DNA of 37,940 nt. It comes from M3007 sp041160955 (GTDB taxonomy: Bacteria; Bacteroidota; Bacteroidia; Chitinophagales; Saprospiraceae). Position 1 is the stretch's first letter; each line of letters opens with the position of its first letter. Positions 14,661-23,360 of this stretch are shown piece after piece. Made by a program: the position numbers and the translations under genes. Under the pieces are notes generated by a model. That model saw nothing but the letters and a program-made list of their open reading frames with translations. It had not been told where the DNA came from and did no database searches. The stretch is from assembly GCA_041160955.1 (NCBI GenBank), contig JBEAVK010000187.1:1-37940 (forward strand), written 5' to 3'.

Positions 14661-16691
14661 ATGGCCAAAACACGACCCACAGCAGGCAATAAAAGCCTAA
14701 ACAGTAATAATTCAACACAATTAGTAACGGCCAATTTGGCAGCAGACGGCAACTTTTCAGTACCTGAGTTTTTTGCGAATTACCGCTTGCAAAGCCTGGT
14801 CATTTTTGCCATCGCATTTGTGGTGTATATCGGTAGTTTAGGGCATCAATTTGTTCAAGATGACGCGATTGTAATCACCGACAATATGTTTACCCAAAAA
14901 GGGGCAGAAGGTATCGGAGGCATACTCACGAAAGATACTTTTTTTGGCTTTTTTAAAGTAGAAGGTAAGGCGCAATTGGTTTCGGGAGGACGTTATCGCC
15001 CACTGACATTAATTATTTTTGCTTTGTTGCACCAATTGGCGGGGCCAAATCCTTTTGTTTTTCACTTGCTTACGGTTTTGCTTTTTGCAGCGACCTGTGT
15101 ACTCTTGTACCATACGCTGCGGACATTGATTGCGCCGAGATTTGGCACAGGATATGCGGCCTTAACCGCTTGGATCGCTACGGTGCTTTTTGCGGTACAC
15201 CCTATCCATACAGAGGTAGTTGCCAATGTAAAAGGTTGTGATGAAATCGTTACTTTATTGGGTAGTTTGGGCGCGTTGTGGCTCACGGTAAAGGCTTACG
15301 ATACGAACGAAGCCAAGTGGGGCTGGATGGGCGCAATCGTGTTTTTTCTGGCCTGTATGTCGAAGGAAAATGCAGTAACTTATTTGGCGGTTGTCCCACT
15401 GGCACTGTGGGTATTTCGTGGTGCCGATTTTGGGAAAATGATTAGCCATACATTGCCTTTATTTGTAGGCTTTTTAGTGTTTTTTATTATTCGTGGTACT
15501 ATTTTGCATTGGAAATTTGGTGGCGCGCCATTGGAATTAATGAACAATCCCTATATCAAATGGACTGGCAACGGCTGGGCACATATTGATTTTGGGGCAA
15601 AAATAGCGACCATTATTTATACTTTGGGTAAATATATCCTGCTTTTAATCGTTCCGCACCCACTTACCCACGACTACTACCCCAATCATATTGCGATCAA
15701 GAGTTTTGGAGATCCGGCGGTATTGGGCACGCTGGTGGTGTATGCTGGATTGATTTATTATGCCATTAAAGGTATTAAGGAACGCAGTATTGTGGGTTTT
15801 GGCATATTGTATTTTTTGCTGACATTAAGTATAGTATCCAACTTGATCTTTCCTGTAGGTACACACATGGGCGAGCGATTTGCCTTTATGCCATCGGTGG
15901 GTTTTTGTCTTATTGCTGCGGCTTTTATTGTGGGCTTTATGCGTTCGGGTAAGGTTTGGGATATTGCAAAATTGACGATCCCATTGGCCATTACAGGTTT
16001 AATAGGTGCTGCTTATGCCTATAAAACCTTTAGCCGTGTACCGGCTTGGGAAACTAATGAAAAATTGTTTTTTACTGATTTTACCACCTCATTTAACAGT
16101 GCAAAAATCCGAAATGCTTGTGGTGGTGTATTATTTGATAAGGCGCGTGTAGAAACGGACGAGGCCAAACGAAAGGAATATAGTCTGCAAGCAATTCCGC
16201 ATTTGGACAAAGCATTGGAGATTTATAAAGACTATTCAGATGCGTATGTCTCCCGTGGGGGCGCACACTTGCTTGCGGGTAACTACGACAAAAGTGTAGC
16301 CGACTATCGGATGGCCGTCAAATTGCAACCAGAAAAAGCCGCTTTCAAAGAGAGTTTGGCCACTGCGCTGCGGGAAGCGGGTAAAAATGCTGGTGAGAAA
16401 CGCGGTGACCTGCCCACTGCTTTGAAATATTTGCAAGAAGCATGGCAATATAAAAATACAGATGTGGAAACAGCGCGTTTGCTCGGTGTGGCGTTTGGTG
16501 TAAGTCAAAATCACGTAGAGGCGATTAAATGGTTTAGTAAAGCCGTAGATCTTGAACCCGCCAATGCGAGCAATGTATTTGATCTAGGTACCGCGTATCG
16601 TATGTCGGGAGATATGGCAAAAGCACAGGAATTATATACCAAGGCGCAGCAATTGGATCCGCAAATTATGTCGAAAAAAGGGCAAAAATAA
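14661..16691 (+). CDS. Multi-pass membrane protein with GT-C-like N-terminus and C-terminal TPR repeats
   Basis: Of 676 residues, the first about 480 contain roughly ten membrane segments. After the first segment comes GHQFVQDDAIVI (D67, D68), followed by RYRPLTLIIFALLHQ and ATVLFAVHPIHTEVVA. The acidic pair in the first outside loop and the HP-H motif are the layout of GT-C glycosyltransferases and of the TMTC-type O-mannosyltransferases, which also carry C-terminal TPRs. Residues about 510-676 form TPR units (HLLAGNYDKSVADYRMAVKL, SQNHVEAIKWFSKAVDLEPA, MSGDMAKAQELYTKAQQLDP). A lipid-linked sugar transferase acting on exported proteins is inferred. It lies 84 bases after the formyltransferase gene and is convergent with the next gene. 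Confidence 0.75.
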   Translation: MAKTRPTAGNKSLNSNNSTQLVTANLAADGNFSVPEFFANYRLQSLVIFAIAFVVYIGSLGHQFVQDDAIVITDNMFTQKGAEGIGGILTKDTFFGFFKVEGKAQLVSGGRYRPLTLIIFALLHQLAGPNPFVFHLLTVLLFAATCVLLYHTLRTLIAPRFGTGYAALTAWIATVLFAVHPIHTEVVANVKGCDEIVTLLGSLGALWLTVKAYDTNEAKWGWMGAIVFFLACMSKENAVTYLAVVPLALWVFRGADFGKMISHTLPLFVGFLVFFIIRGTILHWKFGGAPLELMNNPYIKWTGNGWAHIDFGAKIATIIYTLGKYILLLIVPHPLTHDYYPNHIAIKSFGDPAVLGTLVVYAGLIYYAIKGIKERSIVGFGILYFLLTLSIVSNLIFPVGTHMGERFAFMPSVGFCLIAAAFIVGFMRSGKVWDIAKLTIPLAITGLIGAAYAYKTFSRVPAWETNEKLFFTDFTTSFNSAKIRNACGGVLFDKARVETDEAKRKEYSLQAIPHLDKALEIYKDYSDAYVSRGGAHLLAGNYDKSVADYRMAVKLQPEKAAFKESLATALREAGKNAGEKRGDLPTALKYLQEAWQYKNTDVETARLLGVAFGVSQNHVEAIKWFSKAVDLEPANASNVFDLGTAYRMSGDMAKAQELYTKAQQLDPQIMSKKGQK

Positions 16692-16703
16692 TTAGAGTAC
16701 AGA

Positions 16704-18092
16704 TCATCTGCATTTTTCCAACAACCAACTTTTGGCCACGAGTGGCTCGGTTTTTTCTATGGTTGCTTTAAGATGCTGTAGCATATCGGGTGTATAGTGG
16801 ATACTCTGTTCCAAGAGTTTTAAAAAATTAAGGTATGCTTTCCTGACTTGTTCGCTAACGAGTTTATTACGCCTTAAAAAAGTACGAAAGGCGTGTAAAT
16901 GGCTAAATAGCGCGTCGTCTTCGTCTGTTTCGTAATAGATTTTAGCTAACATTTCTTTAGCATCCAAATTATTATAGATATCCGATAAATCCGTTTGGGA
17001 TATATGCTCCTTTGCTAGTGCATATCGTTTGGTATAAAAATACAGATCAGCAAAGCCAAAATGCAACGCATTTGATTGGTATTCATGCTCTAAGAGCGTA
17101 TTTTTATGTATGATAAATTGCTCTGTCCACTCATACCTGCCAGATCTCAATCCCAGTCGGATGATATTCTTGTAGTGCCATGGTGACAAAATTTGGTCAT
17201 TGAGCAATGCCTTATTTTGAATACCTTCTTCGTATAAATGTAGGGCTTCTGCCACATATTCTTCTTTTACATTTCTAATTTGCCGTATGCAAAAATTAAG
17301 TGCAAAACCAAGATGAATAGCATTTTCTTCTTGTGAAAAGCAGTGTGATGATGAGCGGATAAGGTTTTTTAACGATTGATAATGGTGGTGGCTTTCGTCG
17401 GGTAATACCATAAGTTTCCAAATATGATAATAGACCGCTATACAAGGTTCGTGGAGCCAGTGGGGAGTTGTTTCCAAAAAAGACACAATTTCTACTACGA
17501 AATGGATATTAAATGTGGAGGCCACAATCGATTGGGCATTCATCATACCACACGCATAACGTAGTTTTTCTGAAAAATAAAACTTATCCAAACTATCCGA
17601 ACCGCTTTGCAGGTATGGATTTGTTTTGCGTTCGCCTTTTCTTACAAATTGTACGCCTTCCAAATTATTCAGGTTATAGTTGAGTTGCCAATAATGGGCA
17701 TCTTTAGCAGGAAGTTCTTGTAATATTCGATGGGTACGCGCAATCTGAAAATCAAACTGTTTTTCCAATCCCCGTTCTCCCAGCACAGCGGCAACCACTA
17801 TTTCGGAAGGGATTGGATTCGAGCGCATTTTTTCCAACGCTAAAAACTGTAGTCCAGCATGATACAACCATGAAAACGTATAGTTAATCTGTTTGGGATT
17901 CAGGTGTACCATTGGTGTTATTTCTGTTCGCTTCAAACTGCCCAATCTTTCCTTATTATTAAACAGCCAAATCCCTATGGAGCATAGTTTGGGTTCCTTA
18001 TTTAGGTAAGGGGATTCAAGATACATCAAAAAATGCTTCCATTCCATATTAGAAAACGTGGCGAGCAAGGCGAATAGTTTACTTTTATCCAT
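16704..18092 (-). CDS. Helical protein of unknown function (Bacteroidota-restricted type)
   Basis: The 462-residue product has no signal peptide or membrane segment. It opens with KLFALLATFSNMEWKHFLMY and LESPYLNKEPKL, a start I associate with large paralogous families of Bacteroidota proteins of unknown function. The rest is almost wholly alpha-helical with TPR-like spacing (ALHLYEEGIQNKALLNDQIL, LHFGFADLYFYTKRYALAKE). That fits a repeat scaffold. No catalytic motif is visible. It converges on the GT-C/TPR gene with 12 bases between them. A TATATTTG box lies upstream. The gene is well supported, but its role is unknown. Confidence 0.8.
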   Translation of the reverse strand: MDKSKLFALLATFSNMEWKHFLMYLESPYLNKEPKLCSIGIWLFNNKERLGSLKRTEITPMVHLNPKQINYTFSWLYHAGLQFLALEKMRSNPIPSEIVVAAVLGERGLEKQFDFQIARTHRILQELPAKDAHYWQLNYNLNNLEGVQFVRKGERKTNPYLQSGSDSLDKFYFSEKLRYACGMMNAQSIVASTFNIHFVVEIVSFLETTPHWLHEPCIAVYYHIWKLMVLPDESHHHYQSLKNLIRSSSHCFSQEENAIHLGFALNFCIRQIRNVKEEYVAEALHLYEEGIQNKALLNDQILSPWHYKNIIRLGLRSGRYEWTEQFIIHKNTLLEHEYQSNALHFGFADLYFYTKRYALAKEHISQTDLSDIYNNLDAKEMLAKIYYETDEDDALFSHLHAFRTFLRRNKLVSEQVRKAYLNFLKLLEQSIHYTPDMLQHLKATIEKTEPLVAKSWLLEKCR

Positions 18093-18124
18093 TCAAAATA
18101 TGTTAAACTTATTTTTTTTCTGGA

Positions 18125-18132
18125 CAAATATA
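18125..18132 (-). promoter_or_regulatory. Promoter -7 box (TATATTTG) in an AT-rich divergent gap
   Basis: The minus strand reads TATATTTG, an exact TAnnTTTG match about 32 bases before the ATG of the helical-protein gene. The surrounding gap 18093-18366 is very AT-rich. It also serves the divergent dockerin-like gene, for which I found no convincing box. Confidence 0.4.
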
Positions 18133-18366
18133 GGTATTCTGGAAAAATAAAAAATTATTTTTTTTTGATTATTGGCATATTTTAACATAGTTTCAGTTGC
18201 CTTAAAATCAATATTTTGCTATAATAACCATTTTATTTCTATTTTTTTTATCTTTTTTTACGGTACAATTTTTTATTTTTTTCTGATTATGGCTTTTAAA
18301 AGTATTATTCACCCAACTATCTTGCTACACTTTTGTATCGTCATAAGAGTGCAACTAAAATAAACT

Positions 18367-19458
18367 ATGAATAAGCATAAACAAAATCTACTCCTTTTAT
18401 TACTACTATGCTCTTTACTTACAGTAAGGAGTCAAACGCCTTTTGTTGTTTGGCCTGGCGATGCAAATAATAATGGCATTGTGAATAACAATGACTTATT
18501 ACAATTAGGACTTGCTTACAATTTCTTTGGTCCGGTACGTAGCACTGTAAATTCAAATTGGTTAGCACAAACCGCAACACCTTGGAACTTGAACTTTGCC
18601 AACGGCCTCAATCTTGCTTACGCTGATTGCAATGGTGATGGCTTAATCAATTTTGTTTATGATGCATTTCCCATTTACGTACATTATGGCAAAATACATG
18701 GCACGCCTACACCCGATGTGTATCCGATTGGGGTGCAGGGTGTGGACGCACCGCTGGCCTTTGACCATACCGTCGCAAATGGCATATATGCGCCAGGCAA
18801 TAACCTTTCTATACCCATTTTATTAGGCACAGCAGCATTGCCAATCGATAATTTTTATGGTATTGCATTTTCTATTCAATTAGATTCCACTTTGATGGAT
18901 GTAGATCAAGTAAAAATTAATTTTGACGGATTATCGTGGATTAACCCTGATAATGACCGAATATTTTCAACGTACCGAGCATCGAACAGCCGATTGGATG
19001 TGGGATGGGTACGTACAGACAGGAATAACCAGTCGGGTCATGGGTCTATTGGTGTTTTTGAGTTTATTATCATTGATAATGTGGTTACTGTACACCAGCC
19101 AGAAATCAAAATAATTATTGATAATATTCGGTTGATTGATCGCTTTGGAAATGAAACAGCAGTGGCCGGAGATACTTTGGTACTACAAATGCAGCCCGAA
19201 GTTTTATCGGGAAGTAATTTGCCTAGTACAAACCATCTTACAATAGCACCTAATCCTGCCAAAGATTTTTTATACCTAAGTGCTCCAGAGACTATTCACA
19301 CGATTCGGTTATTTGATATGACGGGACGGCTTGTAACAACTTATGAACCAGAACAAACTGAAATAAAATGGGTATTACCGCCGATGCCTAATGGTTTATA
19401 TATCTGCGAGATTGCCGTAGGTAACGTTATAGAAAGGCGTACTATTTTCAAAATGTGA
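18367..19458 (+). CDS. Secreted dockerin-like protein with T9SS type A sorting domain
   Basis: The 363-residue protein has a signal peptide (LLLLLLLCSLLTVRSQ). It then has two calcium-loop motifs: GDANNNGIVNNNDLLQLG (D32 to D43) and ADCNGDGLINFVYDAFP (D87 onward). The pair is spaced like a type I dockerin module, though the 43-residue insert between them is long and the second loop has one extra residue. Residues 130-275 form a beta-rich domain similar to cohesin or cadherin-like folds (FYGIAFSIQLDSTLMDVDQV). Residues about 290-363 are a T9SS type A sorting domain (IAPNPAKDFLYLSA, PNGLYICEI). It is likely to be surface-bound or secreted. The partner of the dockerin-like part is unknown. Confidence 0.8.
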   Translation: MNKHKQNLLLLLLLCSLLTVRSQTPFVVWPGDANNNGIVNNNDLLQLGLAYNFFGPVRSTVNSNWLAQTATPWNLNFANGLNLAYADCNGDGLINFVYDAFPIYVHYGKIHGTPTPDVYPIGVQGVDAPLAFDHTVANGIYAPGNNLSIPILLGTAALPIDNFYGIAFSIQLDSTLMDVDQVKINFDGLSWINPDNDRIFSTYRASNSRLDVGWVRTDRNNQSGHGSIGVFEFIIIDNVVTVHQPEIKIIIDNIRLIDRFGNETAVAGDTLVLQMQPEVLSGSNLPSTNHLTIAPNPAKDFLYLSAPETIHTIRLFDMTGRLVTTYEPEQTEIKWVLPPMPNGLYICEIAVGNVIERRTIFKM

Positions 19459-19469
19459 TGGTTTTGGGT

Positions 19470-19492
19470 TAAGTATTTGGACACAATTAATT
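19470..19492 (+). repeat. TAAGTATTTGGACACAATTAATT element, half copy
   Basis: This 23-base stretch just after the dockerin-like gene matches the left half of the palindrome at 23306-23343 with two mismatches. The right arm is missing here. It directly precedes the REP-like element at 19520. Confidence 0.55.
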
Positions 19493-19519
19493 ATAAAAAA
19501 TTGCAACTATACAGTCGCC

Positions 19520-19627
19520 CCAGAATTCCCGTAGCGAATATATGTTTATAGGATAAATAGTCCAAATCCTGTAGGGATTTTATGTGAAAAAACGCAGAAA
19601 ACAACATACTTCCCTACGGGAATTTGG
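19520..19627. repeat. REP-like palindromic intergenic element, copy B
   Basis: CCAGAATTCCCGTAG (19520-19534) pairs with CTACGGGAATTTGG (19614-19627), one base bulged. ATGTTTATAG lies on the inner side, and a small palindrome AAATCC-TGTAG-GGATTT (19564-19580) sits in the loop. This is the plan of the element at 376-489 with compensating base changes in both stems. Confidence 0.7.
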
Positions 19628-19650
19628 ACAGCATATGAATAGTAAAAAAA

Positions 19651-19710
19651 CAAATAAATAAACACATACACAAATAAATAAACACACACACAAATAAATA
19701 AATAAATAAA
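19651..19710 (+). repeat. Three 20-bp tandem repeats abutting the start of the PKD-domain gene
   Basis: The units CAAATAAATAAACACATACA, CAAATAAATAAACACACACA and CAAATAAATAAATAAATAAA lie head to tail and end 2 bases before the ATG at 19713. Units 1 and 2 differ at one base. The third degenerates into AAAT steps. The array occupies the whole leader and ribosome-loading zone, so copy-number change could alter expression of the gene. Confidence 0.85.
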
Positions 19711-19712
19711 TT

Positions 19713-21737
19713 ATGAAAAAATTACTTTTTCTCGGTCTTTTGCTCTGCTCCGCCTGGATTGTCGGTGCTGTGAATGTAACTATATCCGGCCAAGTGCGGG
19801 ATTTAGATACAAATGAACCCTTAGTTGGGAATTTCGTTTTTGCCTATATTTTAGAGGACTCCTCTGCATTTGGGTTTGGTATAACAGATGCTAATGGCGA
19901 TTATACCGTAGATGTTCAATACAATGGTAATGTAAATGCCCCGTTCAATGCAGTTGCAAACATTTCTGATAATTGCGGGATTTCCAATTCTAATTCCACT
20001 CCAGTCAATTTAGTCCCCGGGCTTGGTTACCAAGCCGTAATTGATTTTGAAATACCATCATGTACGCCTAATAATTGCTTCTTTTTAAGTACCAATTATA
20101 GCCTAGTGAGTGGTAGTACTGTTGCCTTTAGTACAACCGCTATCGACTATAGCGACAGCAGTGCGGTATTTACTTACACCTGGGATTTTGGCGATGGCAC
20201 AACTGGGACTGGTCAAAACCCTACCCATACCTATGCGCAGCCGGGTTACTACACCGTTATTGTTACTGCAACTAGTACGAATTGCACTACTGCTGTTATA
20301 TTACAGGTGCTTGCCGAACCTACTCAATTGGTAGAAGTATCTGGTACAGTCACCACACTCAGCGGGCAACCTATCCCTTTTTATCCAATAGACATTAATG
20401 TTCTAGGTGTGGTCGCTAGTCAGGCAGTAACCGATCCGAATGGGTTTTATTCACTTGCTGTACAAGTGCCTGTATCACTTTCTTTTGTAGAGGTGGGTAC
20501 CTTTGACTATTGTGACGTACTTTTTATTTATACTACCATAGAAGCCCCAATCATAAATGGAACAGCGGTAGCCAATTTTACTTTTTGCGATTCCTTTCCA
20601 TTAGCACCAGATTGTAGTAACTATTTTTTCTACAATCAAACCGATCCATATACTTATAGTTTTGAGTCATATCATTTTTCAATTAATAATTTACCCGCAG
20701 TTGCGTACAGTTGGGATTTTGGCGACGGCACCATAAGTAACGACCCATTGCCCAGTCATACATATACCAGCCCTGGTTTGTATAATGTATTGCTCACCAC
20801 AATTTCAGCAGATAGTTGTATCGCTCATTCTTCCAATATTGTTTTTGCTTTTGGTGATAGTATATGGTGCCCGATTGACACATTTTACTATGGCTGCCAA
20901 GCAATGTTTTGGGCAAATTATGGGTTGACTGCCGGTGGTAATGATCCTCTAACCCTGACTTTTGAAGATGTATCGCTAGGTACAGTAATCGACTGGGAGT
21001 GGAATTTCGGCGATGGCACCACTTCGACAAACGGGCCAATTGTTACACATACCTACGCACAAGAAGGTTTGTATGATGTAACGCTTCACATCCATACAAT
21101 TGATGGTTGCGAAAGCATAATTAATATGCAGGTATATGCTGGTAACTATGCATGGGTAGAACCTAATTGTCAGGCACTTTTTATGCCGATACCAGATAGC
21201 ACAGGAACAGGCTTCTTCTTTTTAGATATGTCTTATGCTCCAACGCCAATTACATCATGGGCTTGGGATTTTGGCGATGGCGCAACCAGCACAGAGCAAA
21301 ACCCATTCCATACCTATATGAATGAAGGATTGTACTCCGTTTCATTGACAATTACTAGCGATTCGTGTAATAGCATCATTATATTTGATGTGGATACAGA
21401 GAATCCTTTCAATGGACTTATACCAAGTAATACCACACTTGGTTTATCATCGGTGATTAGTAGTGCCGAAGAACCCGAAGCGGTGATTTCCATGCAGGCA
21501 TTCCCGAATCCTGTCAACGATCTACTTGCAGTTCGTTTCGAAAGTACTACAACCGGCGATGCTACTGTAGCCCTTCGCAACAGTATGGGACAACTCGTGC
21601 GGAACAATAATATTATGCTTCAAAAAGGCATCAATGCGACTCAAATGAATACTGCTGGCCTTGCTTCCGGTGTTTACTTTTTGCAAATGAACACCGCAAA
21701 AGGAGAGGCAAAAGTAATTAAGGTTGTAAAGCAATAA
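19713..21737 (+). CDS. Secreted four-PKD-domain protein with T9SS type A sorting domain
   Basis: The 674-residue protein has a signal peptide (LFLGLLLCSAWIVGA). Carboxypeptidase-regulatory-like beta domains lie at 23-112 and 207-292. PKD domains lie at about 125-200, 300-378, 393-475 and 486-562. Each PKD has the W-D/N-FGDGT hallmark (WDFGDGTTGTGQNPTHTY, WDFGDGTISNDPLPSHTY, WNFGDGTTSTNGPIVTHTY, WDFGDGATSTEQNPFHTY). The last about 80 residues are a T9SS type A sorting domain (AFPNPVNDLLAVRF, GLASGVYFLQM, KVIKVVKQ). PKD arrays act as spacers or adhesive modules. No catalytic domain is present, so an adhesin or matrix protein is likely. The upstream tandem repeat abuts its start codon. Confidence 0.88.
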   Translation: MKKLLFLGLLLCSAWIVGAVNVTISGQVRDLDTNEPLVGNFVFAYILEDSSAFGFGITDANGDYTVDVQYNGNVNAPFNAVANISDNCGISNSNSTPVNLVPGLGYQAVIDFEIPSCTPNNCFFLSTNYSLVSGSTVAFSTTAIDYSDSSAVFTYTWDFGDGTTGTGQNPTHTYAQPGYYTVIVTATSTNCTTAVILQVLAEPTQLVEVSGTVTTLSGQPIPFYPIDINVLGVVASQAVTDPNGFYSLAVQVPVSLSFVEVGTFDYCDVLFIYTTIEAPIINGTAVANFTFCDSFPLAPDCSNYFFYNQTDPYTYSFESYHFSINNLPAVAYSWDFGDGTISNDPLPSHTYTSPGLYNVLLTTISADSCIAHSSNIVFAFGDSIWCPIDTFYYGCQAMFWANYGLTAGGNDPLTLTFEDVSLGTVIDWEWNFGDGTTSTNGPIVTHTYAQEGLYDVTLHIHTIDGCESIINMQVYAGNYAWVEPNCQALFMPIPDSTGTGFFFLDMSYAPTPITSWAWDFGDGATSTEQNPFHTYMNEGLYSVSLTITSDSCNSIIIFDVDTENPFNGLIPSNTTLGLSSVISSAEEPEAVISMQAFPNPVNDLLAVRFESTTTGDATVALRNSMGQLVRNNNIMLQKGINATQMNTAGLASGVYFLQMNTAKGEAKVIKVVKQ

Positions 21738-21760
21738 ATTAAATTTTTGTGAATTTATTC

Positions 21761-21789
21761 GTAGAGACGTTGCGCCGCAACGTCTCTAC
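21761..21789. repeat. Perfect short palindrome GTAGAGACGTTGCG-C-CGCAACGTCTCTAC
   Basis: The 14-bp arms are perfectly complementary with one central base. No T-run follows directly, so it looks more like a REP unit than a terminator, although it sits 24 bases after the PKD gene stop. The remaining gap to 21931 shows nothing else. Confidence 0.7.
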
Positions 21790-21931
21790 TCTTCGTATAA
21801 ATACGCCGTAATTAATGTAGAAATAAAAAACAATACGATATTGCATCGCAAAATTAAAATTTACCCCTAGCAAAATAATCTCTATCTTAGCCCCTTTATT
21901 TTGATTTTTTAGTTCCTAATTACAGATATTT

Positions 21932-23296
21932 ATGCTCAAAACTACATTAAGCGCATTATTTTTTTTTCTAATTCTTTTTTGCGCTAACGCTCAAACTCAA
22001 ATCCACCCAAATCCAGCAACCAGCAACAAATTACAGCAACAAAATAACGAAGCACCCGATATCACCTGTAGCGAAATCAATTATAATTCGCACCCCACCA
22101 AAGCATCGGGCAACTGGATTGAATTGCATAATTATGGTAGTTCCGCCGCCAATATCGGTGGATTCCGATTGCAGGAAGAAGGGCTTACCACCTTCTTTAA
22201 CATACCAGCCAATACTACGATCCCTGCTAATGGCTACTTGGTGCTTTCTGATAACATAGTACAGTTTAAAGGTATTTTTCCTAATGTTTCCAACGTAATT
22301 GGGCCAACAGGTATCGCTTTGGGTAATAACGGTGATACCATCCGACTATTGGACGCAAGCGGCGCAACTGTGTTGCGCATTGGTTTTCTGGATGCATTGC
22401 CTTGGCCACAATGCGCCGACGGGCATGGACGCACCTTAGAAAACAAGGTATTGAATAATAATACCAATTTACTCGATCCAACCCGTTGGAAAGACGGCTG
22501 TATGGGTGGTTCTCCGGGCGTAGCCAATACGCCTTGTAATGAACCATTGTTTTTTAACGAAATCAATTACCGCTCCTCCAATTTTGGTGATGCAGGCGAT
22601 TGGGTAGAAATATGGAACCGCAGCGGGCAAGATGTTAACCTAAGCGGTTGGCAATTGCGCGACCGAAACGATACCCTACGCTTCACAATGCCCAATGGAA
22701 CGATGGTCAAAAAAGATAGTTTTATCGTATTTTATAGCGATTTATTCCTATTCACCGATGTGCATCCAGGAGGTGCAGTACCCAATAAAGTTGGGCCATT
22801 TGAATTTGGTTTGAGTGGTAATGGCGACCTCGTGCGCCTGTTTGACCAAAATAAAGACATTGTACTTTCCATGTTTTACAATGATGCCGCACCTTGGCCA
22901 CTCGAACCCGATGGACAAGGCCCCACCTTGGAATTGCGTGCGCCATTTACAGATTTGAATGTGCCTCAAAACTGGGCTGCAAGTTGTGGTTTTGGTACAC
23001 CTGGTCGGCAAAACTCGCCTTGCTCCTCTGGAACAAATGAGGTGGTTTTAAACGGCGCCGTAAAGGTTGCGCCCAATCCGGCAAATGGCATATTTAATAT
23101 CAGCACAACAGGCGTACAGCCTCAACAGTGGCAGTTGTACGATCTCGGCGGGCGCTTGGTAAAACAAGGCATTGTACCCGAGGGGCAAAATACTTGGGCT
23201 GTAGATGCTTCAAATTGGGCAGAAGGTATGTACCTTGTGAAAATTATGGGTGAAGGATGGATTGCAACCGGGAAATTGGTTGTGCTGAACCGATAA
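21932..23296 (+). CDS. Secreted protein with two lamin-tail domains and T9SS type A sorting domain
   Basis: The 454-residue protein has a signal peptide (ending LFCANAQTQ). Two lamin-tail (LTD) domains follow at about 44-150 and 203-330. Each has an INYxS start, a W-x-E strand (GNWIELHNYGSS; GDWVEIWNRSGQ) and a GGFRL/SGWQLRD turn with FxxPxGT. The last 75 residues are a T9SS type A sorting domain (VAPNPANGIFNIS, WAEGMYLVKIMG). Bacterial LTDs are often found on secreted nucleases or CotH-like proteins, but here no catalytic domain accompanies them. A surface-binding role is inferred. Confidence 0.85.
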   Translation: MLKTTLSALFFFLILFCANAQTQIHPNPATSNKLQQQNNEAPDITCSEINYNSHPTKASGNWIELHNYGSSAANIGGFRLQEEGLTTFFNIPANTTIPANGYLVLSDNIVQFKGIFPNVSNVIGPTGIALGNNGDTIRLLDASGATVLRIGFLDALPWPQCADGHGRTLENKVLNNNTNLLDPTRWKDGCMGGSPGVANTPCNEPLFFNEINYRSSNFGDAGDWVEIWNRSGQDVNLSGWQLRDRNDTLRFTMPNGTMVKKDSFIVFYSDLFLFTDVHPGGAVPNKVGPFEFGLSGNGDLVRLFDQNKDIVLSMFYNDAAPWPLEPDGQGPTLELRAPFTDLNVPQNWAASCGFGTPGRQNSPCSSGTNEVVLNGAVKVAPNPANGIFNISTTGVQPQQWQLYDLGGRLVKQGIVPEGQNTWAVDASNWAEGMYLVKIMGEGWIATGKLVVLNR

Positions 23297-23305
23297 AATA
23301 ACTGG

Positions 23306-23343
23306 TAAGTACTTGGACATAATTAATTGTGCCCAAATACTTA
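23306..23343. repeat. 38-bp palindrome TAAGTACTTGG...CCAAATACTTA
   Basis: The arms TAAGTACTTGG and CCAAATACTTA flank a centre built on AATTAATT. The whole 38 bases read nearly the same on both strands. A half copy sits at 19470-19492. It lies between the stop of the lamin-tail gene and the rhlE start, where it could end transcription, but there is no T-tract. Confidence 0.65.
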
Positions 23344-23360
23344 AAATAAAGCAGTGATAA

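Noticed and set aside
18172..18363. 63-codon frame in the AT-rich gap before the dockerin-like gene
   Set aside because: Its Phe/Ile-rich composition follows from the AT-rich DNA; no start signal or domain supports it.
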